Shown: positions 45,264 to 54,244, counted from the stretch's first letter. The stretch: 64,000 nucleotides of DNA from Prauserella shujinwangii (GCF_003001955.1 NZ_PVNH01000011.1:232557-296556); one strand, 5' to 3'. Notes: generated by a model from the sequence alone, not told the origin. Translations and numbers: made by a program.

Positions 45264-45755
45264 ATGGCTGTGACCGAGCCGACGGGGGCGCCGGAGCCGG
45301 GGCGCTGGAGCGCGCGGCTGGTCGAACTCGGCATCGAGCTGCCCGGGGTGGCCGCGCCGGTCGCCTCCTACGTCCCCGCGGTGCGTACGGGCCCGCACGT
45401 CTACACCTCCGGCCAGCTCCCGTTCGTCTCCGGCTCGCTCGCCGCGACCGGCAAGGTCGGCGGTGAGGTGAGCCCGGAGGAGGCCAAGCGGCACGCGCGC
45501 ACGGCCACCCTGAACGCGCTCGCCGCCGTGCACGACCTCGTCGGGATCGACCAGGTCCGCCGGGTGGTCAAGGTGACCGGCTACGTGGCCTCCAGCGAGG
45601 GGTTCACCGGGCAGCCCGCCGTCCTCAACGGCGCTTCGGAGCTGCTCGGCGAGGTCTTCGGGGACGCGGGTGCGCACGCGCGGGCCGCGGTCGGCGTGGC
45701 GGAGCTGCCGTTGGGGTCCCCGGTCGAGGTCGAGCTGATCGTGGAGGTGGCCTGA
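45264..45755 (+). CDS. RidA/YjgF-like protein
   Basis: A 163-residue member of the RidA superfamily, corresponding to mycobacterial Rv3678c. The sequence shows [20 protein letters not shown] (about residues 35-54), in which the SGQLP loop is typical, and [10 protein letters not shown] near 109. The canonical substrate-binding Arg of true RidA (in the IEIEAIA region) is replaced here by a [10 protein letters not shown] ending without Arg. It may therefore belong to a subgroup without enamine deaminase activity. It overlaps the next gene by one base. The role in the cluster is unknown. Confidence 0.88.
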   Translation: MAVTEPTGAPEPGRWSARLVELGIELPGVAAPVASYVPAVRTGPHVYTSGQLPFVSGSLAATGKVGGEVSPEEAKRHARTATLNALAAVHDLVGIDQVRRVVKVTGYVASSEGFTGQPAVLNGASELLGEVFGDAGAHARAAVGVAELPLGSPVEVELIVEVA

Positions 45756-46387
45756 TGGACCCGGACATCGAGTACTCGTGCCACGAGTTGCTGCTGCGGC
45801 TGGCCGGCAGGTTGCCGGACTCGCTGCTGTGGCGCTTCCGGGACTGGCTGGGCGAGGGGGCGATGGCGACGATCGCCCGCACCCTGCCGAAGGCTTTGCT
45901 GAAGCACAGGATTGACCTGGACCAGGTGGAGTATCGCCTGCTGGTCGCGGGTCTGATCCCGCACGGCGCCGACTGGCACCAGGTGAGTTCGACGCTGGGG
46001 GTAGACGCCCCGGCCGATAACCGGTACACATTCGTTACGGGTGCACCCGATTGGGTGAACTCTGTCGACTCGGTGTCCGTGGTGATTCACGCAACGTTGC
46101 GCGGTCGCCCGGACGTGGGAGAGGTACGGGAGAGCTGGCGGCACGGTCGTGACTCAGCGGAACAGGACGCCAAGCGGGTCCTGCTGATCACGGCGACCTC
46201 CGGGCTGCCGCGCCTCACGGGGGAGCTGCAGCGTGTGCTCCGTGTGCTGGGGGACGAGGCACCCGGCGTCGAGGTGCTGCCGCAGCAGATCGACCTCCCC
46301 GAGTACCACCGGGCGGCCCTCGCGAACTCCAGGTTCGTGTGCGTGGGTGCCGTGGACGCCGGTCACCACAGACTCGTACCCGCGTAG
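45755..46387 (+). CDS. Uncharacterised protein A of a tandem paralogous pair
   Basis: A 210-residue protein of unknown function, coupled to the RidA-like gene (TGATG overlap). It has an N-terminal helical region ([20 protein letters not shown], about residues 11-30) and a middle with Asp/Trp-rich turns. The C-terminal alpha/beta-like part reads [20 protein letters not shown], then [20 protein letters not shown]. The first and last blocks align by eye with the next gene's product (RLHNVLLAMAGRLDD..., RVVLVEIGPEGHPPAVAFRV..., TDYHEAALAAATPVWLASA), so the two are probably diverged paralogues. No catalytic motif or membrane segment is evident. The gene is not part of the mycobacterial order as I recall it. 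Confidence 0.82.
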   Translation: MDPDIEYSCHELLLRLAGRLPDSLLWRFRDWLGEGAMATIARTLPKALLKHRIDLDQVEYRLLVAGLIPHGADWHQVSSTLGVDAPADNRYTFVTGAPDWVNSVDSVSVVIHATLRGRPDVGEVRESWRHGRDSAEQDAKRVLLITATSGLPRLTGELQRVLRVLGDEAPGVEVLPQQIDLPEYHRAALANSRFVCVGAVDAGHHRLVPA

Positions 46388-46426
46388 AGCTCGCTGCCGG
46401 CGGCGGGCTGGAGGGAGTAGCGCGCG

Positions 46427-47557
46427 ATGGTGGAAGTCCACGACGGCCTGCCGAAAGACGGATTCGCGGTGCCGTTGCGGCTGCACAACGTCCTCCTCGC
46501 CATGGCGGGCCGGCTCGACGACACCGCGCTGACCGAGTCGAGAGAGCTCGTCGCCCGGTCGCACCTCGACGACTCGATCGAACTGGCCGCGGGTGCGCTG
46601 ATCGCGGGCCGGATCATGGTGCGGCCCGCCGAACAGCGCGAGATCGCGCTCGTGCTGGAGATGAGCCGGTCGGACGCGACGCTCGCCGACCAGCTCACCG
46701 TCGGGGACGCCGTTCCCGGCTACACCCACCGCTTCAGCAGCGAGAACGAGCCCGAGCGCGGCGTGGCCGAGGCCCTCGACCGCACGCTCCAGGTGCTTCC
46801 CGACCTGCGCTCGGTGCACGCCGTCTGGCGCAACACGCCCGCGGGCAGCGTGCCGGGGCCGTTGCCGCAGCGCGTCGTGCTCGTGGAGATCGGCCCGGAG
46901 GGGCATCCGCCCGCGGTCGCGTTCCGCGTGGACACCGCCCTGCGCAGGGCGGGCATCCGGGCGGTCGTGGAGGTGACGGGACCCGGTGCCGAGCGCACCG
47001 ACTACCACGAGGCGGCGCTGGCCGCCGCCACGCCCGTGTGGCTCGCCTCCGCGCAGCCCGACGGCGGTGCGGGCGGTGGCTCGCACGCGCTGCGGGCGGT
47101 GAGCGGCTCGTCCGCGCCGCACGCCGTCGCCGAGCTGCCGAGCGCGGGCGCGCACGCCGTCCGGGAGGACCCGGCCGAGCCCGTACCGGAACCCGTGCCC
47201 GAGCCGCGGCCGGAGACGGTGGCGGAGGCGGCTCCTGAGGCCGACCACGAGGACCGCACGGCGAGCACCACGGAGATGACCGGCGACGAGGTCGCGCAGC
47301 TGCGGGCGGCACTCGCCGAGGACCCGGAGAAGGGCCGCATGATCGCCGGTGCCACCAGCATCCGTTCGGACGACATCGTCGAGCTGCCTGAGCTCGACCT
47401 GGACGACCCCCAGCTTTCGGAGCGCGACCGGCAGCTGCTGCGTGAGCTGCACGCCGAACTCGCGGAGCGGGAGCGGGCCGAGGCGGCCAGGTCGCGGATG
47501 AACGGTGTGACCCGGGGTGGCGACCAGCGCTGGTCGGACGGGTTCGCCGGCGCCTGA
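46427..47557 (+). CDS. Uncharacterised protein B of a tandem paralogous pair
   Basis: A 376-residue protein of unknown function, 39 bases after protein A. Residues about 15-65 resemble the helical start of protein A (RLHNVLLAMAGRLDDTALTE), and about 145-205 its C-terminal block (YHEAALAAATPVWLASA). Added to this are an acidic, Pro-rich and probably disordered linker (about 210-285, with EPVPEPVPEPRPETVAEAAP) and a helical C-terminus (about 288-376) rich in Glu and Arg (RDRQLLRELHAELAERERAE). The C-terminus suggests a binding partner or coiled coil. No known domain is recognised. Codon use is like the neighbours. Confidence 0.82.
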   Translation: MVEVHDGLPKDGFAVPLRLHNVLLAMAGRLDDTALTESRELVARSHLDDSIELAAGALIAGRIMVRPAEQREIALVLEMSRSDATLADQLTVGDAVPGYTHRFSSENEPERGVAEALDRTLQVLPDLRSVHAVWRNTPAGSVPGPLPQRVVLVEIGPEGHPPAVAFRVDTALRRAGIRAVVEVTGPGAERTDYHEAALAAATPVWLASAQPDGGAGGGSHALRAVSGSSAPHAVAELPSAGAHAVREDPAEPVPEPVPEPRPETVAEAAPEADHEDRTASTTEMTGDEVAQLRAALAEDPEKGRMIAGATSIRSDDIVELPELDLDDPQLSERDRQLLRELHAELAERERAEAARSRMNGVTRGGDQRWSDGFAGA

Positions 47558-47576
47558 GCACCCGGCCGCGGCAGGT

Positions 47577-48401
47577 ATGTTGCGGTACGTGCCACAGAAC
47601 TTTCACGTACCGCTGACGTCCGTGTTGTCGATGCCCGCGGATCCCCCGGAGCGTCCGGCGGCGCCGAAGGATGCCGCGACGGTGATGCTGCTGCGGGACG
47701 CCGAGGACGCAGGCGGCGTCGAGGTCTTCCTCCAGCGCCGGGTCGCCGGAATGGCGTTCGCGGGCGGGATGACCGTCTTCCCCGGCGGCGGCGTGGACAA
47801 GCGGGACGCCGACACCTCGGTGCGCTGGGCCGGGCCGCCACCCGCCGCGTGGGCCGAGTGGTTCTCCTGCCCCGAGTCGCTCGCCCGCGCGCTCGTCTGC
47901 GCGGCGGTGCGGGAGACCTTCGAGGAGTCGGGCGTCCTGCTCGCGGGCACCGACTCGGCCGTGGTCACCGACACCGCGCGCTACGCCGCCGAGCGGGCGG
48001 CGCTGGAGTCGAGGGAGCTCTCGCTGGCCGGTTTCCTCGCCGCCGCGGGGCTGACGCTGCGGGCGGACCTGCTGCGGCCGTGGGCGAACTGGGTGACCCC
48101 GGAACAGGAGCCCCGACGCTACGACGCTCGCTTCTTCGTGGCCGCGTTGCCCGCGGGGCAGCGGGCCGACGGGGACACCAGCGAGGCGGAGTCGTCGGGC
48201 TGGCGCCGCCCCGCCGAGGCGATCGCGGACGCGGAGGCCGGGCACAGCATGCTGATGCCGCCGACGTGGAGCATCCTGGCGGAACTCGACCGATGTGCGT
48301 CGGTCGCCGACGCGCTCGCGCGGGAGCGGCAGCCGATCCGCAAGGTCACGCCCCGCCTCGTGCGGGACGGCGACCAGGTCCGGGTGGAGGTGGAGTCGTG
48401 A
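47577..48401 (+). CDS. NUDIX hydrolase
   Basis: A NUDIX protein of about 274 residues. The Nudix-box elements are spread out: GGMTVFPGGGVDKRDAD (about residues 61-77), then a 30-residue insertion and AAVRETFEESGVLL (about 108-121), giving the RE-x-x-EE-x-G core. Such long-insert forms act on CoA or other nucleotide pyrophosphates. The start is uncertain: ATG 47577 gives the longest product, while GTG 47589 or ATG 47631 are alternatives. Its stop overlaps the start of the metallo-hydrolase gene by four bases, suggesting an operon. Confidence 0.87.
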   Translation: MLRYVPQNFHVPLTSVLSMPADPPERPAAPKDAATVMLLRDAEDAGGVEVFLQRRVAGMAFAGGMTVFPGGGVDKRDADTSVRWAGPPPAAWAEWFSCPESLARALVCAAVRETFEESGVLLAGTDSAVVTDTARYAAERAALESRELSLAGFLAAAGLTLRADLLRPWANWVTPEQEPRRYDARFFVAALPAGQRADGDTSEAESSGWRRPAEAIADAEAGHSMLMPPTWSILAELDRCASVADALARERQPIRKVTPRLVRDGDQVRVEVES

Positions 48402-49177
48402 CGCACCCCGCGTACGGAGAGCTGCGTGCGGTGTCGGACGCCGCCTCGGTGCTGCTGGAGAACAACCCGTCGACGATGACGCTGGAGGGCACCAACACGT
48501 GGGTGCTCGGCGCGCCGGGGGCGACGGGCCGGGTCGTGGTGGACCCCGGCTACGAGGACTCCGAACACCTGGACCGGCTCGCCGCGGTCGGCGACGTGGA
48601 GCTCGTCCTGCTGACCCACCACCATCCCGATCACGCCGAGGGCGCGCCCGCGTTCGCCGAGCGGGTCGGCGCGCCCGTGCGGGCGCTCGACCCCGCGCTG
48701 TGCGTGGGCGCCGGTGCCTTCGACCACGACGACGTGATCTCCGTGGCCGGGCTCGAGCTGCACGTGCTGCACACCCCGGGGCACACCCGGGACTCGGTCA
48801 CGCTGCGCTTCGACCACGCCGGGCGGACCCACGTGCTCACCGGCGACACGATCCTGGGGCGGGGCACGACCGTGCTGACCGATCTCGGTGACTACCTGTC
48901 CTCGCTGCGGCTGCTGCGGGAGCTGCCCCCGGGGTCGCTCGGCCTGCCGGGGCACGGACCCGAGCTGGCCGACCTGGCGGCGACGGCGCGGGCGTACTCC
49001 GAGCATCGCGAGCAGCGGCTCGACCAGGTGCGGGCCGCGCTGCGGCGGCTCGGCCCCGGCGCGACGGCGCGGCAGATCGTGGAGGTCGTCTACGCCGACG
49101 TGGACCGTGCCCTGTGGGCACCCGCGGAGGCCAGCGTCGAGGCCCAGCTGGCCTACCTCCGCGCCCAGGGAGGCTGA
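48398..49177 (+). CDS. Metallo-beta-lactamase fold hydrolase (LACTB2/Rv3677-like)
   Basis: A 259-residue zinc hydrolase. The metal motifs are THHHPDHAEGA (H-x-H-x-D-H, about residues 74-84), HTPGHTRDS (His, about 126) and TGDTILG (Asp, about 147), followed by the C-terminal LPGHGPEL and a winged-helix-like tail (RAALRRLGPGATARQIVEVV) typical of LACTB2/RNase-like members. The start GTG 48398 overlaps the NUDIX stop (GTGA). In mycobacteria the matching gene, Rv3677c, lies next to crp as here, except that an MFS gene now intervenes. Confidence 0.9.
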   Translation: MTHPAYGELRAVSDAASVLLENNPSTMTLEGTNTWVLGAPGATGRVVVDPGYEDSEHLDRLAAVGDVELVLLTHHHPDHAEGAPAFAERVGAPVRALDPALCVGAGAFDHDDVISVAGLELHVLHTPGHTRDSVTLRFDHAGRTHVLTGDTILGRGTTVLTDLGDYLSSLRLLRELPPGSLGLPGHGPELADLAATARAYSEHREQRLDQVRAALRRLGPGATARQIVEVVYADVDRALWAPAEASVEAQLAYLRAQGG

Positions 49178-49188
49178 GACCGCTACGT

Positions 49189-50445
49189 TCAGCCGACGAG
49201 GGCTGGGGTGGGTGCGGGGGCAGGGTGGATGGTGCGGCGCAGCAGGAAGACCACACCCGAGATCACCGCCGCGCAGGCACCCGCGACGAGGAACGACAGT
49301 TCCGGCCCGCTGTGCTCCACCAGGTAGCCGCTCACGGACTGGCCCAGCGCGAGGCCGAGGGTGATCGCGGTGATGACCCAGCCGAACGCCTCGGCGGCCG
49401 TGCCCTCGGGTGCGACGAGCTCGATCGTCGTCGAGTGGGTCGACGACTGCGGTGTGATGAGGGCTCCGGCGGCGAGCATCGCGACAGCGAGGCCCCACAG
49501 TGTGGACGGCAGCGCCAGCAGCGCCACCAACCCGCCGAACAGCGCGAGCAGCGCGGGTAGCCGCAGTGCCATGCGCCGGGGCCACGGCCGCAGGCTGTAG
49601 GCCACCCCGAAGCCGACGGAGCTGACCGACCACAGCGACAGCAGCAGGCCGCCGACCGCGAGCTTGCCCGCCTCGGCGGCCGCGGCGGGCACGGCCACCT
49701 CCACGAAGCCGATCACCATGCCGAAGCCCAGCGCCGCGATGGCGAGCGTGCGCATACCGGGGCTGGCCAGCGCCCCGAGCAGTCGCCTGCGGCTCGGGCC
49801 GGCGGCACCCCACGCGCGCACGGCGGGGCTGAGCGCGAACAGCACCGACCCGCCCACCATGCAGGCCGCGCCGACGAGCACGCCGGTGCCCGGCCACGGC
49901 GCCGTGATGAGCAGGCCGGAGAGCCCCGGTCCCAGGATGAAGAACGCCTCCATGCTGATCGCCTCGTAGGAGAACGCGGCGTTGCGGGCGGGTCCAGCAG
50001 GCAGCAGGCGGCCCCACAACGCCCGTGAGGCGGCGCCCGTCATCGGCTCGCTCAGGCCGATCCCCGCGGCGAGAACCACGAGCAGCGCCGTGGGGGCCCG
50101 CAGCTCGATCGAGACGACGAGTGCCGCCATGATCACGCTGAACACCGCCGCCACGGCCAGCAGCGGGCGCGTCGGGCCGAACCGGTCGATGAGTCTGCCC
50201 TGCGCGACCGAGCCGACCGACACCCCGGCCAGCGTGCTCGCCGACACCAGGCCGGCGATCGCGAACGAGCCGGTGCGCAGCTGCACGTACAGCAGCACGG
50301 ACATGCCGACCATGGCGATCGGCAGCCGCGCGAACAGGGAGGCCACCATGGGCCTGCGGGAGCCGGGTGCGCTCAGCGCGACGCGGTAGTCGGCGAGGCT
50401 CGTGCGGCCGTGCGCCGTGGATGCTGCGGACTCAGACTGGGACAC
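49189..50445 (-). CDS. MFS transporter
   Basis: A 418-residue major facilitator protein with about 12 hydrophobic segments. The loop after helix 2 is AQGRLIDRFGPTRPLLA, and the second half contains the loop LRPWPRRMALRLP. The start GTG 50445 is chosen because the longer frame to 50760 crosses an operator-like palindrome and terminator. The gene interrupts the mycobacterial-type order between the metallo-hydrolase gene and crp, so it is probably an insertion. The operator-like repeat begins three bases upstream of the start codon. The substrate is unknown; a drug or metabolite exporter is likely. Confidence 0.87.
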   Translation of the reverse strand: MSQSESAASTAHGRTSLADYRVALSAPGSRRPMVASLFARLPIAMVGMSVLLYVQLRTGSFAIAGLVSASTLAGVSVGSVAQGRLIDRFGPTRPLLAVAAVFSVIMAALVVSIELRAPTALLVVLAAGIGLSEPMTGAASRALWGRLLPAGPARNAAFSYEAISMEAFFILGPGLSGLLITAPWPGTGVLVGAACMVGGSVLFALSPAVRAWGAAGPSRRRLLGALASPGMRTLAIAALGFGMVIGFVEVAVPAAAAEAGKLAVGGLLLSLWSVSSVGFGVAYSLRPWPRRMALRLPALLALFGGLVALLALPSTLWGLAVAMLAAGALITPQSSTHSTTIELVAPEGTAAEAFGWVITAITLGLALGQSVSGYLVEHSGPELSFLVAGACAAVISGVVFLLRRTIHPAPAPTPALVG

Positions 50446-50447
50446 GC

Positions 50448-50484
50448 GTACCAGTATGCCTCGGACTGGTACGCATGTACCAGT
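50448..50484. promoter_or_regulatory. Triple GTACCAGT operator at the MFS gene start
   Basis: Three copies of an eight-base word: GTACCAGT (50448-50455), its complement ACTGGTAC (50465-50472) and GTACCAGT again (50477-50484). The last two form a 20-base dyad, with a further half-site nearer the gene. It overlaps the expected promoter of the MFS gene, whose GTG starts at 50445. The arrangement fits a TetR- or MarR-type repressor site. No such regulator gene is adjacent. Confidence 0.55.
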
Positions 50485-50742
50485 TATTTTCGGTGAATCC
50501 GACAACTCGGACGGGTGTGGAACACCCCCGATTGGGTATTCCGATCTCAGTTGGATAACGGAGTGCCGATTCCGGGCAACAAACCGGGGCTCCAGGCGTC
50601 TTGAAGAGTGAACGGCCTTGAGTTGGGGGGTAGGGGCCGTGCGATGGTTGAACAACCACAAAGACTCCCTCCGGGATTCGGGTCGGGGCCTAAACCGGAG
50701 GGCGGGGAGCGCGGACTGTCGGGGGATGGTCCGCGCAACGGT
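50485..50742. other. Non-coding stretch between MFS gene and crp terminator
   Basis: No convincing gene is present. Reading frames here are short with poor codon character. The first part (50485-50590) is relatively AT-rich and probably promoter DNA for the MFS gene. A small stem, CTCCGG (50669-50674) with CCGGAG (50695-50700), and GGTTGAACAACC near 50646-50657 are the only structures noticed. Confidence 0.4.
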
Positions 50743-50784
50743 AAGGGGCCGGTGCGCCACGTCGGGGGTGGCGCCCGGCCCCTT
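50743..50784 (-). terminator. Hairpin terminator downstream of crp
   Basis: The arms 50743-50760 and 50768-50784 pair over 17 bases with a single bulged T, around a seven-base loop. It lies 37 bases past the crp stop and is followed on the minus strand by GC-rich sequence with no T-run. Confidence 0.7.
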
Positions 50785-50821
50785 GCCCTGTCTTGACTCG
50801 TCTGATCGGGTGTAACTCGTT

Positions 50822-51496
50822 CTAGCGAGCTCGGCGGGCCAGCCGCTCGGGGTCGAGGATCAGCACGCTCTTGCCTTCCAGGCGCAGCCAGCCACGGTGC
50901 GCGAAGTCGGCGAGCGCCTTGTTGACGGTCTCCCGCGACGCGCCGACGTACTGCGCGATCTCCTCCTGGGTCAGGTCGTGCGTGACCCGCAGCAGGCCGG
51001 CCTCCTGGCTGCCGAAGCGCTGGGCGAGCTGCAGCAACGCCCTGGCCACGCGGCCCGGGACGTCGGTGAAGATCAGCTCGGCCACCATGTTGTTGGTCCG
51101 GCGGAGCCTGCGGGCCACCACCCGCAGCAACTGCTCGGCGATCTCCGGCCGGGTGGAGATCCACTGCCGCAGCGCGGGGCGGTCCATCGTCACCGCGCTG
51201 ACCTCGGTGACCGTGGTCGCCGTCGACGTGCGCGGGCCGGGGTCGAAGATCGAGAGCTCGCCGAACATGTCGGACGGGCCCATGATCTGGAACAGGTTCT
51301 CGCGGCCGTCCGCGGACTTCCGTCCGATCTTCACCTTGCCGGACTTGATGATGTAGAGCTTGTCGCCCGGTTCACCCTCATGGAAGATCACGTGGCCCCG
51401 TGGGAACTCGACGGTCTCCAGGGTCTGGGCAAGCGCCTCAGCCGCTGCCGGTTCCACACCCTGGAAAATGCCCGCGCGGGCCAGGGTCTCGTCCAC
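50822..51496 (-). CDS. crp: Crp/Fnr family cAMP-type regulator
   Basis: A 224-residue global regulator, the same length as mycobacterial Crp (Rv3676). The cyclic-nucleotide domain has [20 protein letters not shown] (about residues 38-57) and [20 protein letters not shown] (about 77-96), the latter being the phosphate-binding cassette with Glu and Arg. The helix-turn-helix is [20 protein letters not shown] (about 174-193). It binds cAMP and DNA as a dimer. ATG 51496 gives the normal N-terminus, and a GGAGG lies upstream. A candidate Crp site lies 45 bases before the start. Confidence 0.95.
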   Translation of the reverse strand: MDETLARAGIFQGVEPAAAEALAQTLETVEFPRGHVIFHEGEPGDKLYIIKSGKVKIGRKSADGRENLFQIMGPSDMFGELSIFDPGPRTSTATTVTEVSAVTMDRPALRQWISTRPEIAEQLLRVVARRLRRTNNMVAELIFTDVPGRVARALLQLAQRFGSQEAGLLRVTHDLTQEEIAQYVGASRETVNKALADFAHRGWLRLEGKSVLILDPERLARRAR

Positions 51497-51540
51497 CTCG
51501 TGCCTCCTTCGAGAAGCGACTGGTCCTCCCGCGGAGGAGC

Positions 51541-51554
51541 GTGTCGCCGATCAC
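51541..51554 (-). promoter_or_regulatory. Candidate Crp autoregulatory site
   Basis: Read on the minus strand the bases are GTGATCGGCGACAC, one mismatch from GTGA-N6-TCAC. It lies 45 bases before the crp start codon, in promoter position. Autoregulation of Crp is known in mycobacteria. The match is partial, so this is a proposal. Confidence 0.45.
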
Positions 51555-51767
51555 TACGTGCAGTGTAGGGCGTGCCCCAGAGATCGCTCCGTGGCTCGCC
51601 GCGGTAGCCGGGATGGTCCCCAGGCGGGTGACGGCCTCCGGTCTCTTACCGCGTTCGCCCTGATACTGCCCGTGAGAGCGTCACCAGGAGTGATCTCGTC
51701 CGACCGAACAGCCTAACCGGTGTCTCGGATCCGTGTGCCGACGGATGGCGCCCGCGGTTCCGGCGCG

Positions 51768-52019
51768 TCAGCCGCGTACGCGCCGGGGGCGCAGCTTGGT
51801 GGCCCGCCCACCGAGTCTGCGGATGCGGAACAGCTCCAGCGCGCGGCCGATGCCGTGCCCGTAGAGCGCGCGCACCTCGTTCGGCTGAGCCTGCTCGAGG
51901 AACTCCTCGACCTCCTCGCCGCGGACCGCGACGTGCTTGAGCCGGTTCTCCACGCGCTCCATGAACAGCGCGAAGAGCATCACCACGAGCGGGACCGCGA
52001 TAACGAACCAGACTGTCAT
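51768..52019 (-). CDS. Small membrane-anchored protein (Rv3675-like)
   Basis: An 83-residue protein with one N-terminal membrane segment (MTVWFVIAVPLVVMLFALFM, residues 1-20). A charged, helical tail follows (EEVEEFLEQAQPNEVRALYG), with a basic end (RRLGGRATKLRPRRVRG). It sits between crp and nth, where mycobacteria carry a small membrane-protein gene, Rv3675. ATG 52019 is chosen because it begins exactly at the membrane segment, with GGAG 11 bases upstream. The function is unknown; the tail lies on the cytoplasmic side by the positive-inside rule. Confidence 0.82.
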   Translation of the reverse strand: MTVWFVIAVPLVVMLFALFMERVENRLKHVAVRGEEVEEFLEQAQPNEVRALYGHGIGRALELFRIRRLGGRATKLRPRRVRG

Positions 52020-52138
52020 AACCGCATGGACTCCAAGATCTTGCTCATGGCAGCTCGATCTACGCGCCACGGTGGTGGTCGCTCGACCTTAGCGAAGCAC
52101 GTGCCCTCATGGTCGGAGGGCGCACGTAGGCTAGCGAG

Positions 52139-52930
52139 GTGTCGTCAGCCGTCGGTAAGGCCCCCCGGAAGGGTCGTACGTTCGCCGAAGAGAGCCGGTT
52201 GTCCTTGGTGAGACGCGCACGTCGGATGAAACGTTGCCTCGACGAGGCCTATCCAAACGCGCATTGCGAGCTGGACTTCAGCACACCGCTCGACCTCCTC
52301 GTCGCCGTCATCCTGTCCGCGCAATGCACCGACCAGCGCGTCAACGAGGTCACCCCCGCGCTGTTCGCCCGCTACCCCACCGCGGCCGACTACGCGGGTG
52401 CCGACCGCACCGAGCTGGAGGAGCTGATCCGGCCCACCGGCTTCTACCGGAACAAGGCCACCTCCCTGATGGGACTCGGCGCGGCCCTCGTGGAGCGGCA
52501 CGACGGTGAGGTGCCCGGCACCCTGGCCGAGCTGGTGAAGCTGCCCGGTGTCGGGCGCAAGACCGCCAACGTCGTCCTTGGCGAGGCGTTCGGTGTGCCG
52601 GGGATCACTGTGGACACCCACTTCGGCAGGCTGGTCCGCCGCTGGCGCTGGACGTTGGAGGAGGACCCGGTCAAGGTCGAGCACGAGGTCGGCGAGCTGA
52701 TCCCGCGCAAGGAGTGGACGATGCTCTCCCACCGCGTGATCTTCCACGGCAGGCGGGTCTGCCACGCGCGCAAGCCGGCCTGCGGGGCGTGCCCGCTCGC
52801 CCGCGACTGCCCGTCCTACGGGGCCGGGCCCACCGACTTCGACGCCGCGGCCAAGCTCGTGAAGGGGCCGGAGCGGGAGCACCTGCTCGCCCTGGCGAAG
52901 GGCGCGGGGGAGGGGACGGCGCGACGTTGA
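52139..52930 (+). CDS. nth: Endonuclease III
   Basis: A 263-residue DNA glycosylase/AP lyase of base-excision repair acting on oxidised pyrimidines. The helix-hairpin-helix and catalytic Lys are in [14 protein letters not shown] (about residues 136-149), and the catalytic Asp in TVDTHFGRL (about 158). The 4Fe-4S ligands are in [17 protein letters not shown] (C-x6-C-x2-C-x5-C, about 206-222). The N-terminus has about 30 extra basic residues, including [13 protein letters not shown] 52139 follows GCGAG. It heads an overlapping run with the thioredoxin and NUDIX genes, the same order as mycobacterial Rv3674c-Rv3672c. Confidence 0.95.
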   Translation: MSSAVGKAPRKGRTFAEESRLSLVRRARRMKRCLDEAYPNAHCELDFSTPLDLLVAVILSAQCTDQRVNEVTPALFARYPTAADYAGADRTELEELIRPTGFYRNKATSLMGLGAALVERHDGEVPGTLAELVKLPGVGRKTANVVLGEAFGVPGITVDTHFGRLVRRWRWTLEEDPVKVEHEVGELIPRKEWTMLSHRVIFHGRRVCHARKPACGACPLARDCPSYGAGPTDFDAAAKLVKGPEREHLLALAKGAGEGTARR

Positions 52931-53523
52931 CCACGCCGGTGAAGTGGGCGCTCGCGGCGGGAGTGCTGGCGCTCGCCCTCCTGGTCGCGTTCCTGCCGAG
53001 GGACAACGGCGGGCCGCCCGCCGAGGACCTCGGCCCCGCCCGCGCGGCCGCCGCGCTCCAGCCGTGCCCGGACGTCGGCGGCGGACAGGTCGCGCAGCTG
53101 GCGGGCGTGTCGGCGCGGTGCCTCGCCGACGGCCGGACCGTCGACCTCGGCGCCGCCCTCGCGGGAGAGCCGACGCTGGTCAACGTCTGGGCGACATGGT
53201 GCGAGCCGTGCCGGGAGGAGCTGCCCGTGCTCGCCGAGTACGCGCGGCGGCCCGACGCCGTGCGGGTGCTCACCGTGCAGGTCGCCAGCGACGAGCGGGC
53301 GGGCCTCGAACTGCTCACCGAGCTCGGCGTTCACCTCCCCGGCGTCTACGACGGCGAGGGCACCGACGGGCCGGTGAGCAGGGCGCTGAAGCTGCCCCGG
53401 GTGCTGCCCGCCTCCTACCTGGTGACCGCGGACGGGACGGTGGAGTTCATCGACGCCCCCCGCCTGCTCACGTCCGTCGATCAGGTCCGCGAGGCCGTCG
53501 AGCGGGGGAGCGCCGTGCCGTGA
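52927..53523 (+). CDS. TlpA/ResA-like membrane-anchored thioredoxin
   Basis: A 198-residue exported thiol-disulfide protein, mycobacterial Rv3673c by position. An uncleaved or signal-type hydrophobic segment is at residues about 5-22 ([18 protein letters not shown]). The thioredoxin domain has the active site [13 protein letters not shown] (about 92-104). Two further Cys (QPCPDV, about 46, and SARCLAD, about 62) lie before it, perhaps a structural disulfide. The start is TTG 52927, overlapping the nth stop (TTGA). It acts outside the membrane in disulfide reduction or cytochrome maturation. A cis-Pro is expected at LPASYLV. Confidence 0.9.
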   Translation: MTTPVKWALAAGVLALALLVAFLPRDNGGPPAEDLGPARAAAALQPCPDVGGGQVAQLAGVSARCLADGRTVDLGAALAGEPTLVNVWATWCEPCREELPVLAEYARRPDAVRVLTVQVASDERAGLELLTELGVHLPGVYDGEGTDGPVSRALKLPRVLPASYLVTADGTVEFIDAPRLLTSVDQVREAVERGSAVP

Positions 53524-54236
53524 CGGAGTCTTCCGGTCCCCTGGTGCATCCGGACGACGTGCCGGACTGGCTGCGCAGGCTCGTCGAGATCAGCGGCGAG
53601 CTGGACGCGCGGACGTTCACCCGGTTCACGCCGCCGTCCGGCACTTCGACGCGGCCGGCTTCGGTGCTGGTGCTGTTCGGCGACGACGAACGCGGGCCGG
53701 ACGTGCTGTTGTTGCGCCGGGCCGACACGCTCGGCTCGCATGCGGGGCAGGTGGCGTTCCCCGGCGGCGGCGTCGACGAGCACGACGAGGGGCCGGTGCA
53801 CACCGCGCTCCGGGAGGCCGAGGAGGAGACCGGGGTCGATCCCTCCGGGGTGCGGCCGGTCGCCGTGCTGCCCGAGCTCTACGTGCCCGTGTCCGGGTTC
53901 GCGGTGACCCCGGTGCTCGCCCACTGGCACGAGCCTTCGCCGGTGCACGCCGTCGACCCGGGCGAGACGGCGGCGGTCGCCCGCGTTCCGCTCGCCGACC
54001 TCGCCGACCCGGCCAACCGGTTCCACGTGCGCAGGCCCGGTGGCGGCTGGAAGGGACCGGCCTTCGAGGTCGAGGGCCTGTTCGTCTGGGGTTTCACGGC
54101 GGGCCTGCTCTCGGTTCTGCTCACTCTCGGTGGCTGGGAGCGGGACTGGGATCACACGGATGTACGGGATCTTGACGTAGCGTTGGCCGAACACGAAGCC
54201 CGTACCGGCCGGCGCAGTCGGCACAGCGCGAGCTAG
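53520..54236 (+). CDS. NUDIX hydrolase, CoA pyrophosphatase type
   Basis: A 238-residue NUDIX protein matching mycobacterial Rv3672c by position. The CoA-type prefix LLLRRADTLGSHAGQVAFPG (about residues 62-81) precedes the Nudix box (GGGVDEHDEG...TALREAEEETGV). This is the NudL/NUDT7 pattern for cleaving CoA to phosphopantetheine and 3',5'-ADP. GTG 53520 overlaps the thioredoxin stop (GTGA). The message continues to marP eight bases later. No membrane segment is visible. Confidence 0.9.
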   Translation: MTESSGPLVHPDDVPDWLRRLVEISGELDARTFTRFTPPSGTSTRPASVLVLFGDDERGPDVLLLRRADTLGSHAGQVAFPGGGVDEHDEGPVHTALREAEEETGVDPSGVRPVAVLPELYVPVSGFAVTPVLAHWHEPSPVHAVDPGETAAVARVPLADLADPANRFHVRRPGGGWKGPAFEVEGLFVWGFTAGLLSVLLTLGGWERDWDHTDVRDLDVALAEHEARTGRRSRHSAS

Positions 54237-54244
54237 GGAGAGAC

